A stretch of 7,619 bases of DNA from an uncultured Lachnospiraceae bacterium (GCA_937891165.1 CALAEX010000144.1:1-7619), one strand, 5' to 3'; shown: positions 1-5,758, counted from the stretch's first letter. Made by a program: numbers and translations. Notes: generated from the sequence alone by a model not told the origin.

Positions 1-489
1 GAAGAAATAAACCAAGTACTTCAAAAAGGAATATCTAAAATAAAATCTATCGTAGAAAAGAATAGAGAAAAAATAGCAATTACTTTAGATAAGTATCAAA
101 AATTAGCTAAAAAAATAGATGCGATTGGAGAAGAATTAAAGCAAGTAGGTACTAGCATAAGAAATGTAGGAAGATTAGCTACTGGAAAAGATGCCAAAGA
201 AGTATCGAAAGAAAAACAAGGAATTGGCATAACAAGAGGTATTAACCAACCAGTTAAAAAGCATATCATGTCATTACAACAAAAACTAGAACGAACGGAT
301 AAAATGTTAGAAAAGTTAGATAAACTATCGAAAGATTTAGGAACTAGCAAAGAAGCAAAACAAGAACAACGAGTATCCATTCAGGAAAAGTTATCAGAAA
401 AGAAAGAAGTGGTAGAACAAAAGAAATCAACAAAGAAAAAAGAGCAAAGATTAGAAGTAAAAGGAAAACGACAAGAAGCTTATTTATAA
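1..489 (+). CDS. C-terminal part of a charged coiled-coil protein, probably from a mobile element (5' truncated by window)
   Basis: The frame is open from base 1 to a TAA at 487-489, giving 162 residues without a start, so the gene begins outside the window. An internal ATG at 268 has no ribosome binding site and the frame is coding-like upstream of it. The product is dominated by Lys, Glu and Gln and has heptad-like stretches, for example SLQQKLERTDKMLEKLDKL, so most of it should be coiled coil. A short, less charged section (IRNVGRLATGKD, about residues 53-64) interrupts it. There is no membrane segment and no catalytic motif in the visible part. Tails like this occur at the C-terminus of relaxases and other large proteins of integrative and mobilisable elements in Clostridia. 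With an IS and a possible intron at the other end of the window, that origin is plausible but it is inference. A different long coiled-coil protein is possible. Confidence 0.6.
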   Translation, partial: EEINQVLQKGISKIKSIVEKNREKIAITLDKYQKLAKKIDAIGEELKQVGTSIRNVGRLATGKDAKEVSKEKQGIGITRGINQPVKKHIMSLQQKLERTDKMLEKLDKLSKDLGTSKEAKQEQRVSIQEKLSEKKEVVEQKKSTKKKEQRLEVKGKRQEAYL

Positions 490-566
490 TAATGATGATG
501 TAAAAAACTTTTTTTGTATAAAAACATAGAATATTAGTTTTTGTATTTAAGATTTTGTGTGGTTTA

Positions 567-595
567 TTTACAAAAATATTTTAGAATGATACAAT
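567..595 (+). promoter_or_regulatory. Sigma-A type promoter for the methyltransferase operon
   Basis: TTTACA (567-572) and TACAAT (590-595) each differ by one base from the consensus hexamers and are separated by exactly 17 bases. TG at 587-588, one base before the -10, adds an extended -10 element. Transcription would start near 602 and give a leader of about 55 bases before the ATG at 657. That leader carries a small hairpin and the first copy of the recurrent AAAATTTGAAGTT motif. Confidence 0.7.
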
Positions 596-611
596 GAAAT
601 AAAAATAAGAA

Positions 612-638
612 TTTGTGGGGAACACAAAATTTGAAGTT
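612..638 (+). repeat. Hairpin plus AAAATTTGAAGTT motif, copy 1 (leader of methyltransferase)
   Basis: TTTGTG (612-617) and CACAAA (623-628) form a perfect 6-bp stem around the 5-base loop GGGAA. The 13-base motif AAAATTTGAAGTT spans 626-638 and overlaps the 3' arm. The ribosome binding site AAGAGG (643-648) follows directly. There is no U-tract, so it is not a terminator. The same motif recurs at 1385, 2073, 2882 and 4436. Confidence 0.55.
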
Positions 639-656
639 GTATAAGAGGTATAAAAT

Positions 657-1325
657 ATGAACGATAATATATCTGCCTTTAATTCAATCGAATATGATAA
701 CAAAATCAAACAAACACTACCTTATTATGATGATTTCTATAAACAGATAATAGAACTGGTAAAGATTTTTAATAATAGTGCAGTGAGATGGCTTGATGTT
801 GGTTGTGGTACTGGAAAAATGGGAAGTATTGCATTTGGAAATATAGCACTTGAGAAATTTGTTTTTTGTGATTCTTCTGATGAAATGATAAAAATTGTAA
901 AAGAACGTTTTAATTTTCAGAATGCTGAATTTTCTGTTTGTGATGCTCAAGAGTTGGCATATACTAATGAATTTGATGTTATCACGGCAATACAAGTAAA
1001 TCACTATTTAAATAAAAGCAGTCGAAAAATAGCTCTTACGAAATATTATGCTGCATTAAAGAATAATGGTTTATTTGTTAGTTTTGAGAACTTTGCTCCA
1101 TTTACTGATTTAGGAAAATCTATTTATTTGGAAAAATGGAAAAGATACCAAATGGAACAAGGAAAAAGCCTTGAGGAGAGCAATAAACATATAGAACGGT
1201 ACGGAAAAGAGTATTTTCCAATTTCGTTGTCAGAGAATATGGAATTGATGAAAAATTGTGGATTTAAGATTGTTGAGATATTGTGGCTTTCTAATATGCA
1301 AGTAGGACTATGGGGAATTAAATAA
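657..1325 (+). CDS. Class I SAM-dependent methyltransferase
   Basis: The 222-residue product should transfer a methyl group from S-adenosylmethionine to an unidentified substrate in the cytoplasm. The glycine-rich SAM-binding motif I is LDVGCGTG (residues 46-53). An acidic residue for the ribose follows at the end of strand 2 (D72 in CDSSDEM), then D96 in SVCDAQEL next to the adenine pocket. The motif IV region is FDVITAIQVNHYL (106-118), and LKNNGLFVSFENF (134-146) is the usual strand 5 block. The length is normal for a stand-alone small-molecule or tRNA-type (UbiE/CmoA-like) enzyme. The lid or C-terminal part (about 150-222) is helical and charged and would set specificity. ATG 657 is chosen because AAGAGG lies 8 bases upstream and a strong promoter lies just before it. 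It is the first gene of an apparent operon with the flavoprotein and DUF169 genes. The family is clear but the substrate is unknown. Confidence 0.9.
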   Translation: MNDNISAFNSIEYDNKIKQTLPYYDDFYKQIIELVKIFNNSAVRWLDVGCGTGKMGSIAFGNIALEKFVFCDSSDEMIKIVKERFNFQNAEFSVCDAQELAYTNEFDVITAIQVNHYLNKSSRKIALTKYYAALKNNGLFVSFENFAPFTDLGKSIYLEKWKRYQMEQGKSLEESNKHIERYGKEYFPISLSENMELMKNCGFKIVEILWLSNMQVGLWGIK

Positions 1326-1352
1326 AATTATATATTTATGGAGAACAGAAAC

Positions 1353-1397
1353 TTTCAGTCTTAAAGAGAGATTGAAAACAACAGAAAATTTGAAGTT
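1353..1397 (+). repeat. Hairpin plus AAAATTTGAAGTT motif, copy 2 (between methyltransferase and flavoprotein)
   Basis: TTTCAGTCTT (1353-1362) pairs with GAGATTGAAA (1368-1377) over 10 bp, including two G-U pairs, around the 5-base loop AAAGA. The motif AAAATTTGAAGTT follows at 1385-1397 after ACAACAG. AGGAGG (1400-1405) then sits 6 bases before the flavoprotein ATG. The element closely resembles the one at 4403-4448 in hairpin sequence, loop size and distance to the motif. It has no U-tract, so the operon should read through. Confidence 0.6.
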
Positions 1398-1411
1398 TCA
1401 GGAGGGACAAA

Positions 1412-2065
1412 ATGAAGAAAATTATTGTAATAAATGCTAGTCCACGAAAGGAGTGGAATACAGGTTCTTTAGTACGTGAATCAGCAAGAGGTGCAGAGGA
1501 AGGCGGAGCAAAAATAAAGATATATGATTTATATAAGTTGGAGAAGTTTACAGGGTGTATTTCATGTTTTGGATGCAAACTACCTGAACATTTGGGCATT
1601 TGCATTTATAAGGACGGATTAGCTCCTATATTGGAAGAAATTAGAAATGCGGATGGATTAATTATAGGAACACCGAATTATCTTGGAGATGTTAGTGCTG
1701 CTTTCCGTTCATTGTACGAACGTTTAATTTTTCAATCATTGACATACAAAATAGAACCTAGAAGTTATAATAAACATATGATACCAGTTTTATTTATTAT
1801 GACAAGTAATTGTTCGGAAGATTTTTATAGCCAAATAGGCTATGATAAGATGTTGGAAAATTATAAAAATACATTAGGCGAGATGGTCGGTCCAACGAAG
1901 GTTATGGTTTCTAGTGACACATTGCAAGTGAATGATTATGAAAAATATAATTGGACTATGTTTAATCCCGATGCTAAAATAGCTCGTCACAAAGAAGTAT
2001 TTCCAGATGATATGAAAAAAGCATTTGCATTAGGACTAGAGATAGTTAATAATCCTTGGGAATAA
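1412..2065 (+). CDS. Flavodoxin-fold NAD(P)H-dependent reductase with a cysteine cluster (iron-sulfur flavoprotein-like)
   Basis: The 217-residue cytoplasmic protein starts with IIVINASPRKEWNTGSL (residues 4-20), the FMN phosphate-binding loop of the NADPH-dependent FMN reductase superfamily. IIGTPNYLGDVSAAFRSLYERL (84-105) is the second flavin-contacting segment typical of this fold. Between them lies a compact cysteine cluster, C49-x2-C52-x2-C55-x8-C64. This resembles the 4Fe-4S motif of iron-sulfur flavoproteins (Isf), although the last spacing is slightly longer than the form I remember for that family. Such proteins move electrons from NAD(P)H or ferredoxin to quinones, peroxide, oxygen or nitro compounds. 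The start is set by AGGAGG 6 bases upstream of ATG 1412. The gene lies 86 bases after the methyltransferase and 35 bases before DUF169, so it is probably cotranscribed. The fold is secure; cluster binding is inference and the substrate is unknown. Confidence 0.85.
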   Translation: MKKIIVINASPRKEWNTGSLVRESARGAEEGGAKIKIYDLYKLEKFTGCISCFGCKLPEHLGICIYKDGLAPILEEIRNADGLIIGTPNYLGDVSAAFRSLYERLIFQSLTYKIEPRSYNKHMIPVLFIMTSNCSEDFYSQIGYDKMLENYKNTLGEMVGPTKVMVSSDTLQVNDYEKYNWTMFNPDAKIARHKEVFPDDMKKAFALGLEIVNNPWE

Positions 2066-2085
2066 TTAACAGAAAATTTGAATTT
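2045..2085 (+). repeat. Hairpin plus AAAATTTGAATTT motif, copy 3 (flavoprotein/DUF169 junction)
   Basis: GTTAATAATCC (2045-2055) pairs with GGAATAATTAAC (2059-2070) around a 3-base loop, with one bulged A and one A-A mismatch. The stem overlaps the last codons and the stop of the flavoprotein gene. The motif AAAATTTGAATTT follows at 2073-2085, two bases before the TGGAGG of the DUF169 gene. No U-tract is present. Confidence 0.45.
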
Positions 2086-2086
2086 G

Positions 2087-2092
2087 TGGAGG
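2087..2092 (+). promoter_or_regulatory. Ribosome binding site that sets the DUF169 start
   Basis: TGGAGG lies 8 bases before ATG 2101. A longer in-frame start, TTG 2056, overlaps the preceding gene, has no ribosome binding site, and would place the recurrent intergenic motif inside the protein. ATG 2101 is therefore preferred. Confidence 0.8.
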
Positions 2093-2100
2093 TAAAAGTA

Positions 2101-2853
2101 ATGGATAAGAAACTCGTTGAAATGCTGCATCTGGAGTTAGAACCTGTAGGCATATTCTTTGGAAATACAACTACAGAATGTGAACTGGAAGCTAATCCGG
2201 CTAAGCGTAACTGTGTAATTCCATTTGTAATGGCGGCAGCAAAAGGAAAAATCACTTCTATGGATGAAGCTGGTTGTACTTGTCCGGGAGGTGCTGTAGG
2301 TGCATGTTTCGGTGATGGTTTCACAAGGCTGAATCCTAACATCCATATGATGCTTTCCCAAGGTTTGGGGGACAAAACACCTGAAGGTGCTCCACTGATG
2401 CTTAGAGAAGGTGAAAGATTCTTCTGTAATGCAGATGTGGCGATGAAATGGAGACAGAATATGCCTTTTTCTGAAAAAGCATATCCAAGAATTGTATTTG
2501 CACCTCTAAGTAAATGGGGCGAAGTCGGAACTCCTGATTTGGTATATATTTTTGCAAATGCTGACCAGATTTCAGCACTGGTTACAATGCAAGGGTTCTA
2601 TAACGGTAAGGCAGTCAATACTCTTGCACCATTTGGTGCAGCGTGCCATTCTATCGTATATGCGGTGGAGCAAATGGATAAGGAAGAGCCTTATGCAATT
2701 ATGGGGTTGTTTGATATTTCTCAGAGGAGCGCAACAATCAAAGACTATCTATCAATAACAGTTCCATATAAACTATGGGAAAATATGGTCAAAGGGCTGG
2801 ACACGAGCTGTCTTACTACGCATAGTTGGAGAAATATTGAAAAAAGATTATAA
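2101..2853 (+). CDS. DUF169 family cysteine-rich protein (COG2043-like)
   Basis: The 250-residue soluble protein has no signal peptide or membrane segment. LELEPVGIFFGN near the N-terminus, CTCPGGAVGAC (residues 59-69) and the late APFGAACHSIVYAV segment (176-189) are characteristic of the DUF169 family, whose biochemical role is not established to my knowledge. Eight cysteines are visible (C27, C38, C59, C61, C69, C109, C182, C237). The C59-x-C61-x7-C69 group is a candidate metal or iron-sulfur site, which is inference. The gene follows the flavoprotein by 35 bases with its own strong ribosome binding site, so it probably closes the operon begun by the methyltransferase. A partnership with the flavoprotein in electron transfer or reductive chemistry would make sense but is unproven. 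Its base composition looks somewhat more GC-rich than the methyltransferase gene. No clear terminator follows it. Confidence 0.85.
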   Translation: MDKKLVEMLHLELEPVGIFFGNTTTECELEANPAKRNCVIPFVMAAAKGKITSMDEAGCTCPGGAVGACFGDGFTRLNPNIHMMLSQGLGDKTPEGAPLMLREGERFFCNADVAMKWRQNMPFSEKAYPRIVFAPLSKWGEVGTPDLVYIFANADQISALVTMQGFYNGKAVNTLAPFGAACHSIVYAVEQMDKEEPYAIMGLFDISQRSATIKDYLSITVPYKLWENMVKGLDTSCLTTHSWRNIEKRL

Positions 2854-2881
2854 TCAGAAATTCCCAATTATTGAGAAAGAA

Positions 2882-2894
2882 AAAATTTGAATTT
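2882..2894 (+). repeat. AAAATTTGAATTT motif, copy 4 (after DUF169)
   Basis: This is a perfect match to copy 3, but here it lies upstream of the promoter of the MATE unit rather than next to a ribosome binding site. The nearest upstream pairing (TTC-CAA/TTG-GAA around 2861-2878) is weak and holds a mismatch. This placement argues that the motif is not simply a translation enhancer. Confidence 0.5.
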
Positions 2895-2909
2895 GCAGTT
2901 ATGTTGTAC

Positions 2910-2938
2910 TTGAAATAATCGTGAAGATATGATATAAA
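2910..2938 (+). promoter_or_regulatory. Promoter of the riboswitch-controlled MATE gene
   Basis: TTGAAA (2910-2915) and TATAAA (2933-2938) are separated by exactly 17 bases. Transcription should start near 2945, so the whole structured region 2957-3052 lies in the untranslated leader, about 125 bases long. Confidence 0.65.
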
Positions 2939-2956
2939 GAGTAATAGTTTAATAAA

Positions 2957-3052
2957 TAGGGTCATTGGAGTACATCCAACCGTAGTTGGAATGTGGAGTA
3001 AGATGTCGAGTGAGCTCGGTTATTGTTTGATAGCAATAATCGAGCTATTTTT
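2957..3052 (+). ncRNA. Candidate guanidine-IV (mepA-motif) riboswitch with attenuator
   Basis: The leader before the MATE gene folds into a hairpin in which ACATCCAAC (2972-2980) pairs with GTTGG-A-ATGT (2985-2994) across a CGTA loop, with one bulged A. The purine-rich GTGGAGTAAG and then a strong terminator (3013-3052) follow. AACCG (2978-2982), in and next to the hairpin loop, is complementary to CGGTT (3017-3021) in the 5' arm of the terminator. Loop-to-arm pairing would therefore compete with termination. CGAG (3007-3010) with CTCG (3015-3018) offers a second competitor. Known: the mepA motif is the fourth guanidine riboswitch class, occurs in Clostridia, sits upstream of MATE exporters, and acts as a transcriptional on-switch through a loop-loop interaction. 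The class assignment rests on memory of that architecture, not on a model search. Another MATE-linked riboswitch class is the main alternative. Confidence 0.6.
3013..3052 (+). terminator. Intrinsic terminator inside the MATE leader (attenuator)
   Basis: AGCTCGGTTATTG (3013-3025) pairs with CAATAATCGAGCT (3034-3046) over 13 bp with a single G-U pair. The loop is TTTGATAG and a run of five U follows (3048-3052). It lies between the promoter and the ribosome binding site of the gene it precedes, and no complete gene lies between that promoter and the stem. It is therefore a conditional attenuator rather than an end-of-gene terminator. Confidence 0.85.
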
Positions 3053-3056
3053 GTAT

Positions 3057-3062
3057 AGGAGG
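3057..3062 (+). promoter_or_regulatory. Ribosome binding site that sets the MATE start
   Basis: AGGAGG lies 7 bases before ATG 3070 but only 4 bases before the adjacent in-frame GTG 3067. ATG 3070 is therefore the better start. The site begins 4 bases after the terminator U-tract. Confidence 0.8.
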
Positions 3063-3069
3063 CTTTGTG

Positions 3070-4401
3070 ATGGATTTATTGAAAAGTAAAATTAAACCAA
3101 TGTATTTTAAGTATTTAGTAGCTGCATCTGGAAGTGCGATGGTGGCATCTATTTTTGGTATGATAGATGCAATGATGGTAGGAAAATATCACGGACCATC
3201 TGGTAATGCAGCATTGGCTGTATTTAATCCGTTATGGAGCATTATCTATTGTTTGGGATTATTAGCCGGTATCGGTGGTTCTGTACTATTTGCTACAAGC
3301 CGTGGTAAAGGTGATGAAAAAAATGCACAACAGTATTTCACACTATCTGTATTTTATGGAATAGCACTTTCTGTAGTTGCAATGATTTGTATTGGACTAT
3401 TTAATGAACAATTATTTCGTTTATTTGGTGCAGATGATGAATTATTAATTTTAGCAAGACTATATTTGAAGCCGATTTTCTTTGCAATCCCTTGTTGCGT
3501 GTTCAGTAATATATTGTCCGCATATCTTCGTAATGATAATAATCCGTCATTGGCAACAAAGGCAGTGATTATAGGTGGTATATTCAATTGTTTTGGTGAT
3601 TATTTTTGCGTATTTGTACTTGATATGGGGATACAGGGAGCAGGACTCGCAACTGCCATTGGTCAGTATATAGCAATATTTATTATGTTGACACATTTCC
3701 TTAGCAAGAAAAATACTTTGCGTTTGGTAAGAACTACAAGAGTTTTGCAGAAAATAGGAAAAATATCCATGACAGGTTTTTCGACTGCAATAAATGATTT
3801 GGCGATGGGAATCATTGGAATATTATTTAATCGACAGATTATGCTGTATCTTGGTTCGGATGCACTTGCAGTTTATGGAATTATTACACAAGTAACTGCT
3901 TTTGCACAGTGTCTTGCATATGGAGCAGGACAGGCAGGACAACCAATTATTTCACAGAATTATGGAGCAGGTAAGCATAATCGGATAAAAGAGTGTTTGA
4001 AATATGGTCTTTATACATGTGCTGGAATGGGTATATTTTGGGTGATTGCAATGCTGGTATTCCCTAATGCAATTATGAATTTCTTTATGAACCCTACACC
4101 ATCAGTTGCAGAGATAGCACCGAATATTCTTCGGGCATATGGTATTTCATATATGTTGTTACCGTTTAATCTGTTTGCAACATATTATTTTCAAGCAATG
4201 ATGAAGCCTAATATTTCTATGATTGCTTCGTTAGCCAGAGGTGCAGTTATAAGTGGTGCGATGATTATTCTGTTGCCTTTGATACTTGGTGCTAATAGTG
4301 TATGGTATGCTATGCTGATAACAGAAATATTGGTTGCGGTGTTTAGCGTGATTTATATGATACGTTGTACAAAAGAATTAGGAAGTGCAAATACACCGTG
4401 A
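3070..4401 (+). CDS. MATE family multidrug or guanidinium efflux transporter (MepA-like)
   Basis: The 443-residue integral membrane protein has about twelve hydrophobic segments arranged as two homologous six-helix halves, the standard MATE size and plan. Family features include the first-helix acidic residue in IFGMIDAMMVGKYHG (D33), the GAGLATAIGQ block (190-199) and the second-half GAGQAGQPIISQNYGAG block (285-301). MATE pumps of this NorM/MepA branch export cationic compounds in exchange for Na+ or H+. The leader looks like a guanidine-IV riboswitch, so guanidinium or a related cation is the likely physiological inducer and substrate; this is inference from context. The gene has its own promoter at 2910. 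The stop at 4399-4401 is followed within two bases by a hairpin that lacks a U-tract, so read-through into the cyclase gene is possible. Confidence 0.92.
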   Translation: MDLLKSKIKPMYFKYLVAASGSAMVASIFGMIDAMMVGKYHGPSGNAALAVFNPLWSIIYCLGLLAGIGGSVLFATSRGKGDEKNAQQYFTLSVFYGIALSVVAMICIGLFNEQLFRLFGADDELLILARLYLKPIFFAIPCCVFSNILSAYLRNDNNPSLATKAVIIGGIFNCFGDYFCVFVLDMGIQGAGLATAIGQYIAIFIMLTHFLSKKNTLRLVRTTRVLQKIGKISMTGFSTAINDLAMGIIGILFNRQIMLYLGSDALAVYGIITQVTAFAQCLAYGAGQAGQPIISQNYGAGKHNRIKECLKYGLYTCAGMGIFWVIAMLVFPNAIMNFFMNPTPSVAEIAPNILRAYGISYMLLPFNLFATYYFQAMMKPNISMIASLARGAVISGAMIILLPLILGANSVWYAMLITEILVAVFSVIYMIRCTKELGSANTP

Positions 4402-4402
4402 A

Positions 4403-4448
4403 CTTTCAGGTTTCTGGAGAGTTTGAAAGCACACGATTATTTGAAGTT
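4403..4448 (+). repeat. Hairpin plus ATTATTTGAAGTT motif, copy 5 (between MATE and cyclase)
   Basis: CTTTCAGGTTT (4403-4413) pairs with GAGTTTGAAAG (4419-4429) over 11 bp, four of them G-U, around the 5-base loop CTGGA. After CACACG the motif ATTATTTGAAGTT (4436-4448) differs from copies 1 and 2 at two positions. The hairpin is plainly related to the one at 1353-1377. The T-A pair 1359-1371 there becomes the G-U pair 4410-4422 here, so both bases changed while pairing was kept. Confidence 0.6.
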
Positions 4449-4500
4449 GCTAAATAGTGAAGATAAAAGAATGATTTCAGGTAGATGTACCAACAGAATT

Positions 4501-4505
4501 GGAGG
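4501..4505 (+). promoter_or_regulatory. Ribosome binding site that sets the cyclase-family start
   Basis: GGAGG lies 9 bases before ATG 4515. An in-frame ATG at 4485 would add ten residues but has no ribosome binding site and would encode the GGAGG itself. The N-terminus MKIYDISQEV from ATG 4515 also matches where this family begins. Confidence 0.8.
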
Positions 4506-4514
4506 AAACAAGCT

Positions 4515-5117
4515 ATGAAAATTTATGATATTTCCCAAGAAGTTTTCAGTTGCAGGGTATATCCTGGCGACCCGGTGCCGGAAAAGAAGGTACTTAGTTT
4601 AATGGAAAAAGGTGACTTGTATAATCTGACGGCATTTAGTATGTGTGCTCACAACGGAACACATATAGATGCACCATTTCATTTTGTTAAAGATGGAAAA
4701 ACGGTAGATGCTATATGTTTAGAGGCGTTTGTGGGAATGACCTATGTGGCAGAACATCATGGGATTGTCTCTGGTGATGATGCGATAGAAATCATGGAAA
4801 AAGCGAAAGGACAGAACCGAGAAGTGGCAAAGCGAATTTTGATTAAGGGTTTTGCAGAAGTTTCTCTAGAAGCTGCGAAAGTATTTGCTTCTTCAGGAAT
4901 TTTACTTCTAGGAAATGAATCTCAGACGGTTGGACCGGAAGATACACTAATGGCAGTACATCAAGTGCTTTTGGGTGCTGATGTTATCTTACTTGAAGGA
5001 ATTCGATTGGCAGAGGTTTCCGAAGGTGTTTATTTTCTAAATGCTGCACCATTGAATTTATTTGGTGCAGACGGAGCACCATGTAGAGCTATATTGATAG
5101 ATACTGTAGAGAGATAA
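4515..5117 (+). CDS. Cyclase family metal-dependent hydrolase (kynurenine formamidase-like)
   Basis: The 200-residue cytoplasmic enzyme belongs to the cyclase/KynB superfamily (PF04199-type). The signature HNGTHIDAPFHF spans residues 46-57; H46, H50, D52 and H56 occupy the positions that bind the metal or act in catalysis in KynB and isatin hydrolase. MKIYDISQEV at the start, YPGDP (16-20), the LLGNESQTV block (131-139), H149 and E161 complete the usual pattern. Family members hydrolyse cyclic or N-formyl amides such as N-formylkynurenine or isatin. No tryptophan-degradation gene lies nearby, so the real substrate is open. The length is typical for bacterial KynB-like proteins. It lies 113 bases downstream of the MATE gene with no terminator between, so cotranscription from the riboswitch promoter is possible. 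No separate promoter was recognised with confidence. Confidence 0.85.
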   Translation: MKIYDISQEVFSCRVYPGDPVPEKKVLSLMEKGDLYNLTAFSMCAHNGTHIDAPFHFVKDGKTVDAICLEAFVGMTYVAEHHGIVSGDDAIEIMEKAKGQNREVAKRILIKGFAEVSLEAAKVFASSGILLLGNESQTVGPEDTLMAVHQVLLGADVILLEGIRLAEVSEGVYFLNAAPLNLFGADGAPCRAILIDTVER

Positions 5118-5131
5118 GTATAATTTTTTAT

Positions 5132-5160
5132 TTGACAAAGCAATAATTCTAATGTGTAAA
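5132..5160 (+). promoter_or_regulatory. Promoter of the tag gene
   Basis: TTGACA (5132-5137) is a perfect -35 hexamer. TGTAAA (5155-5160) follows after exactly 17 bases as a moderate -10. Transcription would start near 5167, leaving a short leader before ATG 5201. It begins 15 bases after the cyclase stop codon. Confidence 0.65.
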
Positions 5161-5200
5161 ACAGTTTGAAAAAGATGAATTTAGCAAAGGATAGTATGGA

Positions 5201-5752
5201 ATGAATGAGAAAAAAAGATGCTCTTGGTGCAATATGAAAAATCCAAAATATATTGAATATCACGATAATGAGTGGTGTTTACCTAATTTTGACAACCACT
5301 ATTTATATGAAATGTTGATATTAGAATCTTTTCAGGCAGGACTGTCTTGGGAATGTGTGTTGAATAAAAGGGAAAGCTTCAGAATGGCATATGATAACTT
5401 CGATTTAGAGAAAGTCTGTAAGTATGATGAGGAAAAAATAACCGAATTATTAAACAATAAAGAAATTATTAGGAATAAACTCAAAATCAATGCAAGTATA
5501 AACAATAGTAAAATTTTTAAGAAGATAATGGAAGAATATGGTTCATTTTATAATTATTTAAGAACGTTTACAGGTGATAAAATTATATACGAAACAGATA
5601 AGACTACAAATGAGCTATCTGATGCAATTTCAAAAGATTTGAAAAAGAGGGGAATGAAATTTGTAGGTTCTACTATTATTTATTCCTATTTACAAGCAAT
5701 AGGTTTGATTTATTCTCATGATGAACATTGTTATCTGTATAAAAATAAATAA
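5201..5752 (+). CDS. tag: DNA-3-methyladenine glycosylase I
   Basis: The 183-residue monofunctional base-excision repair enzyme removes 3-methyladenine from alkylated DNA. It matches E. coli Tag along its whole length. RCSW at the N-terminus carries C7, and YHDNEW (20-25) carries H21. LESFQAGLSW (41-50) holds E42 and W50, equivalent to E38 and W46 of the E. coli enzyme, in the 3-methyladenine pocket. KKRGMKFVGSTIIYSYLQAIGL is the conserved C-terminal helix region. HDEHC near the end supplies H173 and C177, which with C7 and H21 make the Cys-His-His-Cys zinc site that E. coli Tag forms with C4, H17, H175 and C179. All four ligands are present, so the enzyme should be functional. AAAGGA (5186-5191) lies 9 bases before ATG 5201. 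It has its own promoter and its own terminator, so it is a single-gene unit. Confidence 0.95.
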   Translation: MNEKKRCSWCNMKNPKYIEYHDNEWCLPNFDNHYLYEMLILESFQAGLSWECVLNKRESFRMAYDNFDLEKVCKYDEEKITELLNNKEIIRNKLKINASINNSKIFKKIMEEYGSFYNYLRTFTGDKIIYETDKTTNELSDAISKDLKKRGMKFVGSTIIYSYLQAIGLIYSHDEHCYLYKNK

Positions 5753-5758
5753 ACAAGC

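Noticed and set aside
490..560. Terminator after the truncated coiled-coil gene
   Set aside because: AAAAAAC-TTTTTTT is self-complementary but entirely A/T with almost no loop. No GC-containing stem precedes the T-run, so support is too weak.
2056..2100. Upstream TTG start for the DUF169 protein
   Set aside because: It overlaps the flavoprotein gene, lacks a ribosome binding site and would translate the intergenic motif. ATG 2101 has TGGAGG at good spacing.
5158..5175. A sixth copy of the recurrent motif upstream of tag (ACAGTTTGAAAAAG)
   Set aside because: Only ACAG and TTTGAA match; the rest departs from the consensus, which is expected by chance in AT-rich sequence.
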